64,000 nucleotides of DNA from contig CM034398.1 in assembly GCA_019925095.2 (NCBI GenBank), positions 5,223,001 to 5,287,000 on the forward strand. Direction: 5' to 3'. A model generated the notes under the pieces. That model made no database searches. It was not told the DNA's origin and saw only the letters and a list, made by a program, of their open reading frames with translations. A program made the position numbers and the translations under genes. This document shows positions 60,601-64,000 of this stretch, piece after piece (positions within the stretch are counted from its first letter, which is position 1; each line of letters opens with the position of its first letter). Source of the DNA: Dendrolimus kikuchii. Taxonomy: Eukaryota; Arthropoda; Insecta; Lepidoptera; Lasiocampidae.

Positions 60601-63000
60601 TAAACTGTCACTTTCCAGCTTTTAAACTATGCATTGAAAAATTTAAGATAGTCGAATAAACTCTACTCAATCTCCTGTGTAATTTTAAAGAGAAATAAGA
60701 TATTTTAAATTCTTATAGTCTGTGATTATATGAAATGGTACCTCCAAACATTCAGGCTGTAGACTAGAAAAGCTAAATGGTTTCATACCAATCCCTCTGG
60801 TCCATGCAGGGTAATATTAGGTACTCCAACATCCTGCAAAGTGAGGGAGAGTCCTGGCAATCCTCCAATATTCCTCCATGTTTTGCTTGTAATGAATATG
60901 TGGTCTAGTCTTGACAGTTTCACTTTGTGTTCGTGTGCTAACCTTTGAGTGCACTCTCCGCAATTGAAAAGGTATCTGAGGAATTATTTACACTATTTAA
61001 ATATTACTATTATTATATCACGTATGGAAGCGAGAGTTGGGTATGGAAGAAAGAGCATGAAAGTAGAGTAAACGCGGTTCGAGATGCGAGCACTGCGCAA
61101 AATCTGCAGAGTGACGCTTGCAGACCGCGTTCGTAATACCGAAGTAAGAAAGACACTTGGTCTGAAAGAGAGTGTCGGGGTAAAGGTAAGGAAAGGAATG
61201 CTCCGGTGGTTCGGACATGTAGAAAGAATGCATGATGAAAGAATGAATAAACAGATATACAATGCAAAAGTGGATAGATGCGGAAGTCGTGGAAGGCCAC
61301 GACATACTTTCCATGATCAAATTGATCGTGTACTAGCAGAAGGTGATGTTAGGAGCCTTAAGAACAGACGAGCGAGCGTGCATGACAAGAGTTATGAATG
61401 TCAAAGAAGCAAGTGAGGTGTGTAAGAATAAGCCTAAATGGCGTTCTGTTGTTCGTGCCTACCCCGCAAGGGAACTGGTGTGAAGTTATGTATGTATGTA
61501 TGTATGTACTAATATTCTAAACAATTTTTATCCACTAGCTGAATTTTGCTGCGGAAATAATTGAATGCTATTTTTTAAAACCTACAATTACTTTAGTATT
61601 TTTAATATAAAATAACACTGTCTATGTTATCTATCCTAAGTCTCAATAATACTACACAGAAAAAACAATATTTAAAAGAACTAAGGAAATCATGCTGATT
61701 CAATTTATATGTGTATGTATCTTTACATAGATAGTGTGAAAAAAAAACTCTTCATCACCTCTCCTAAGAAAATATAACATAACTTGTTTTTCAACTGATC
61801 ATAAATAATAATAATAATAATCGGCAAACAAACACACACATTGTATATTCCCAAATTAAGCAAGTTACACTTGTGTTACGGGTAATATACAACGGACAAC
61901 TCTGGGGCCAATCCCAGACCATTGTAAATAACGGAGAAAATATGTTTCCAAAATTTACTATACCAGGAATTGAACCCGGAGCCTCCGTGTTGCAGTGAGG
62001 TAGGCCGGCAAAGGCTTAGCCCACTTAACCACAGAGGTCGTCAAAATATGTTGTGGCAACCTGTTATCATGCCTGCATTTTGTTTAGAAGAAAATAGTAG
62101 AATAAGAGTCAATAGTTACCATTTAAAATAAAATATGTCTATCAAATTTCATAAAAATGACTTTCATGTGCATTGCCATGAAGTATGAATAAAAAGTTTA
62201 ACACACAAACTCTTTTATAAAATGAATATGGGTATGGAAAAGGGAGACTGACTACTCGCAGTATCAGAAATATGGATCTGTAGGTTTCAAGTAAACAAAC
62301 TCAGTATTATGCAATTTATAAATATTTAAGTTGGGACATAATTGATTATAAAATTCTGTATTTGATTTACTTTCTCAATGATGCAACAAATGCAATCATT
62401 TGCCCATAAAATTACATTTAAATATTTTTGTCTTGTACACTATAATGTTGATTGTAATGTACCACCCTCCAGTTGGTAGGGCGTTTGCCCGACTGGATGG
62501 CTACCACCCCTGGACTAAAGCACGTCGCCATAACAACCTTGAGTTGTGTTCCGGCATTGGTGACCAGGTTCCAGTGACCCTTGAGAGAGTGGCAGCGCAT
62601 TTTTACCACCTTTGGTGTTGTAAATGTCTATAGGCAATAGTAACCACTTTCTATAAAGTGGACCGTCTGCCTGTCTGCTGCACTCCTGCAATAAAAAAAA
62701 ATTAAAAAATTAAACTATAAATTAGTCTCACCGTTTCTGATCTGTGAACAAGTATAAAGTGTTAGGTGCTCCTCTTGCCCCTGAGCCAATAACTTGGAGG
62801 TAAACAGTGCTTGGGCCATATTTTTCAGCCTTTTTTGATATATGTTGCCTTTGGCGTTGTGCCTCAGCGATCCTACCCGAGTTAACTTTCGGCATATCGG
62901 CTAGAAATTCCAACAATTTCTTAGTACGATCTTTTGAGTAGTGCCGTCCACTACGTAAGCTAACTACACGGCTACTAATCAACACACTGATAACGTACAT
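45645..63000 (-). CDS. RNaseZ: Long-form tRNase Z (ELAC2/RNaseZ), complete, 15 exons, 960 aa
   Basis: Exons: 62732-63000 (ATG at 63000), 60789-60975, 59831-59952, 58977-59158, 57981-58066, 57390-57555, 55787-55922, 53911-54151, 52890-53050, 51105-51323, 50359-50501, 49228-49403, 48242-48431, 46843-47075, 45645-46016. All junctions fit in phase; total 2883 nt. The enzyme cuts the 3' trailer from precursor tRNAs. The N-terminal half is the inactive metallo-beta-lactamase-like half; the C-terminal half carries SHLHADHH (H630, H632, D634, H635), H727, the YSGDT aspartate D749, and H807 in THFSQRY, the zinc ligands. Residues 1-20 are basic and hydrophobic, fitting a mitochondrial presequence, since this enzyme serves nucleus and mitochondria. 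At residue 95 region NCGEC replaces the usual NCGEG. The last ~90 residues are an Asn/Asp-rich tail with repeated VDN/IDN, longer than in human (826 aa). Confidence 0.95.
47120..47196 (-). mobile_element. Repeat A fragment
   Basis: agcagacaggtagatggcccacctgatggaaagcggttacc (in part) is the inverse of the repeat A 3' end. Confidence 0.65.
47283..47482 (-). mobile_element. RTE-like relic (family D3)
   Basis: Ends with cacgcggacgaagtcgcgggcatcagctag; minus orientation. Confidence 0.65.
48011..48215 (-). mobile_element. piggyBac-like MITE (205 bp) flanked by TTAA
   Basis: TTAA at 48007-48010 and 48216-48219. Right end tgagctaaaggg, left end cctttaag: eroded versions of the TIR of the copy at 54949. 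The internal block (caagaaaatatacccatttcat .. cacatgcacaaacgcgatctgc) is the inverse of that copy. Confidence 0.75.
48491..48670. repeat. Compound microsatellite (GACA)n-(GA)n-(TA)n
   Basis: acagacagacagagagag then about 30 TA units, then mixed TA/CA. Lies in RNaseZ intron 12. Confidence 0.95.
48717..48865 (+). repeat. Minisatellite, about 4 units of ~52 bp
   Basis: Repeated core tggcaacactaaaaggttgtgcaatttatgt.ttc.ta.a at 48729, 48770, 48820 and partial 48850. Lies in RNaseZ intron 12. Confidence 0.75.
49628..49935 (+). mobile_element. RTE-like relic (family D2)
   Basis: atgctcgcgacttcatccgcg start, cccgcgggattcccgggat and the ttgctgtcaatcagcg block; ends in aacaaacagac. Confidence 0.65.
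50698..50988 (+). mobile_element. RTE-like LINE 3' end (family B)
   Basis: ORF end from [16 protein letters not shown] to a frame broken near 50893 (one codon phase lost); lacks the long (TATG)n tail. Confidence 0.8.
51355..51680 (+). mobile_element. Repeat A, full-length copy
   Basis: Begins at 51355 inside RNaseZ intron 9, about 30 bp from exon 51105-51323, and ends in an A-rich tail. Repeat Y follows. Confidence 0.8.
51725..51995. repeat. Repeat Y copy followed by a repeat A 3' end remnant
   Basis: gattagccttgagctaagcctgtttcgagcgatgagtaagagttccg, CT-rich tract to 51880, then ggtgttgcaagtggctataggcgac..gggccgtctgcc. Together with the previous copy it gives the order A-Y-A'. Confidence 0.5.
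52817..52847. repeat. Perfect hairpin, 12-bp arms
   Basis: atggatcctcat (52817-52828) and its complement (52836-52847), 7-nt loop, in RNaseZ intron 9. Confidence 0.7.
53174..53246 (-). mobile_element. RTE-like LINE 3' end fragment (family B)
   Basis: Only the (catA)n tail and last ~55 bp. 'cagatttttatta' occurs before (53162-53174) and after (53249-53261), a probable 13-bp target-site duplication. Confidence 0.8.
53561..53608. repeat. Perfect hairpin, 15-bp arms
   Basis: atatgggaatgacat (53561-53575) and its complement (53594-53608) around an 18-nt loop, in RNaseZ intron 8. Confidence 0.7.
54369..54827 (-). pseudogene. RTE-like LINE ORF C-terminus (family B)
   Basis: Open on the minus strand from the [17 protein letters not shown] block to ..YPARELA; (catA)n tail at 54370-54388. 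About as long as the copy at 9088-9581, but truncated before the TYGSESW block. 'cactttttaca' type sequence flanks the left side and 'acactttttct' the right. Confidence 0.82.
54949..55134 (+). mobile_element. piggyBac-like MITE (186 bp) with perfect TIRs and TTAA duplication
   Basis: TTAA at 54945-54948 and 55135-55138. Terminal inverted repeats CCCTTCAGCTCA and its complement are perfect over 12 bp. TTAA target duplication with a CCC..GGG end is the hallmark of piggyBac-type elements. Non-coding. Confidence 0.85.
55501..55734 (+). mobile_element. Repeat A, 5'-truncated copy
   Basis: Starts ccaggtggtaggg, as at 12268, and ends in a short A-run. Sits about 50 bp from RNaseZ exon 55787-55922. 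Confidence 0.78.
56685..56932 (-). mobile_element. RTE-like relic (family D1)
   Basis: cttatactaatatataaagctgaag start and cacgcggaagaagtcgc end; minus orientation. Confidence 0.65.
58281..58733. mobile_element. Solo LTR (453 bp) with 4-bp target duplication
   Basis: TG..CA ends with a near-perfect terminal repeat (TGTTACGAA / TTCGCAACA). atac is present at 58277-58280 and 58734-58737. No internal retroviral-type genes are present. 4-bp duplication fits gypsy-type elements; family not proven. It lies in RNaseZ intron 4. Confidence 0.75.
59238..59325 (-). mobile_element. Repeat A fragment
   Basis: T-run, then tacagcagacaggctggtggccc and aaagtggttaccgtcacctatgg: the inverted 3' end of repeat A. 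Confidence 0.6.
59990..60290 (-). mobile_element. tRNA-derived SINE, second family
   Basis: On the minus strand a head with B-box-like 'gggtttgattctggcc' (60219-60234) and A-box-like 'atggctagtgcac' precedes a body ending 'gcccagcagtgggca', a block common in lepidopteran SINEs. Confidence 0.6.
61016..61507 (+). pseudogene. RTE-like LINE ORF C-terminus (family B)
   Basis: [11 protein letters not shown].., [27 protein letters not shown] and RGRPRHTF. A frame break near 61075 and a 4-bp change near 61370 disrupt it. (TATG)n tail at 61486-61507. Located about 40 bp upstream of RNaseZ exon 2's acceptor side. Confidence 0.8.
61825..62045 (-). mobile_element. tRNA-derived SINE
   Basis: Minus-strand copy of the family at 18280: head 'gacctctgtggttaagtggg' and B-box 'ccgggttcaattcct', the best preserved tRNA-like head in the window. 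Confidence 0.72.
62468..62710 (+). mobile_element. Repeat A, 5'-truncated diverged copy
   Basis: agttggtagggcgtttgcccg start and aataaaaaaaaattaaaaaat end. Ends about 20 bp from the donor of RNaseZ exon 1. Confidence 0.75.
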
Positions 63001-63955
63001 GTGTTTTGAGGTTATTGCTTAATCGTGAGCCAAAGTTTACAAACTTGCCGTCTAGTTTTAGATTTGTGAAGTTTTTTTGGCATTATGCATAATTATTTAG
63101 TTGATTATTAGTTCATCTGACACATTTTTAGATTTGGACTTTGAAGTTATTCACTGTTTTTCACTGTTTTGTCGATTTTCCTGTTGACATGGAAAATTAA
63201 AATTTTGACATAATAATGACATTTGTTGTGACATTTGAAGAAAAGTGTTTTTCTTTTTCAGATCACCGGCTTGTAAATATTTTTACATTCTATGACTGTT
63301 TTGTCCACAGGATCACAGAATTTGAATTTACCGGCCAAATTTTTCTCTTTCTTTTATCTCATATATATGCACCTGACATTTTATCAACTACTCTGATACT
63401 GGCAAAATCAATGCTAATTGCGTTGGAGCCATAATCCTCCAAAAAAGAAGAAGAAGAAGAAATATTTTTACTACGTAGTATCCATAGTAGTTTGTGATTT
63501 TGATGAACTACGGAGAGTAGTGGAAGGAGTATTAAACCATCTTATATGGAGGGGAAGTTGAAAAAGTGTCCGGCAATATGCGGAAAATAGAGGTTCAAAT
63601 ACCTACCACAGCAGCACTGGCGTTTAAAAAATCTACAATATGAATTAAAAATTGTTGAAGAAAGAAAATTGTCTTAAAATAAATAGATTGCTAGCACCTA
63701 CAGAAGACAATGTAGGCTAAAATAATTTAGGAAATATAATTATAGATAATAATATAACTATATATACATATATATATATATATGGCACTCTGTTGTTCGT
63801 GCCTACCCCGCAAGGGAACTGGCGTGAAGTTATGTATGTATGTATATATATACATACATAACTTCAAGCCAGTTCCCTTGCGGGGTAGGCACGGACAACA
63901 GAGCGCCATTCAGGCTTATTCTTACACACCTCACTTGCTTCTTTAACATTCATAG

Positions 63956-63994
<39 letters not shown>

Positions 63995-64000
63995 TATATA
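63001..64000. other. RNaseZ 5' flank
   Basis: AT-rich sequence with no supported gene. A 72-codon open frame on the plus strand at 63216-63434 has no recognisable domain. Ends with an inverted RTE tail pair and a (TA)n run at 63957-63989. Confidence 0.5.
63783..63955. mobile_element. Two RTE-like (family B) 3' ends, tail to tail
   Basis: Plus copy 63783-63846 and minus copy 63850-63955 meet at their (TATG)n/(CATA)n tails, forming an inverted repeat with arms of about 60 bp. Confidence 0.82.

Noticed and set aside
61970..62045. tRNA gene on the minus strand
   Set aside because: Good B box but joined to the same SINE body as two other copies.
63216..63434. 72-codon plus-strand frame upstream of RNaseZ
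   Set aside because: No domain, signal or conservation evidence; typical of chance frames.
1..64000. CRISPR arrays, operons, prokaryotic defence or phage genes
   Set aside because: The window is intron-containing insect DNA; no regular spacer-repeat arrays were seen.

Overview
This is nuclear DNA from an insect, almost certainly a moth or butterfly (Lepidoptera). The evidence is AT-rich sequence, small exons split by GT/AG introns, and a dense load of repeats: R1-like and RTE-like non-LTR fragments with (ATGT)n or A-rich tails, tRNA-derived SINEs, TTAA-flanked piggyBac-like MITEs, and 'tagctg..cccgcgacttcgtcc' RTE relics. Those repeat types are typical of lepidopteran genomes. No species is claimed.

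Seven genes can be built exon by exon, and splice phases agree at every junction listed except the 3' end of one gene. Left to right: (1) 435-3832 (-), the first four coding exons of a PARN-type poly(A)-specific ribonuclease, running off the left edge; (2) 4864-22670 (-), a complete 12-exon DNAAF5/HEATR2 gene of 858 aa; (3) 23877-24398 (+), MANF, 173 aa, intronless; (4) 25747-27335 (-), mitochondrial ATP synthase subunit f, 4 exons, 107 aa; (5) 27806-28888 (+), proteasome subunit PSMD4/Rpn10, 360 aa, intronless; (6) about 29027-43126 (-), a basic, Ser-rich, probably disordered protein that I do not recognise, made of 12-13 small exons that are nearly all phase 1-1; (7) 45645-63000 (-), a complete 15-exon long-form tRNase Z (RNaseZ/ELAC2), 960 aa. 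The last 1 kb (63001-64000) is upstream flank of RNaseZ plus repeats.

Five genes are intron-containing and on the minus strand; the two plus-strand genes are single exon. DNAAF5/MANF and ATP synthase f/PSMD4 are divergent pairs with 1.2 kb and 0.47 kb between start codons. PSMD4 and the unknown gene converge with less than 150-360 bp between stop codons. The genes serve unrelated cell functions (RNA 3'-end processing, dynein assembly, ER homeostasis, oxidative phosphorylation, proteasome), so this is an ordinary housekeeping neighbourhood and not an operon or a defence-type system.

I did not find a clearly new biological system. The points most worth following are the unrecognised phase 1-1 gene, an ERSE-like/ERSE-II-like composite element upstream of MANF, a four-copy repeat of which three copies lie in promoter-proximal intergenic DNA, a piggyBac-like MITE pair, several dated insertions with visible target-site duplications, and a large inverted RTE tail pair near the right edge.
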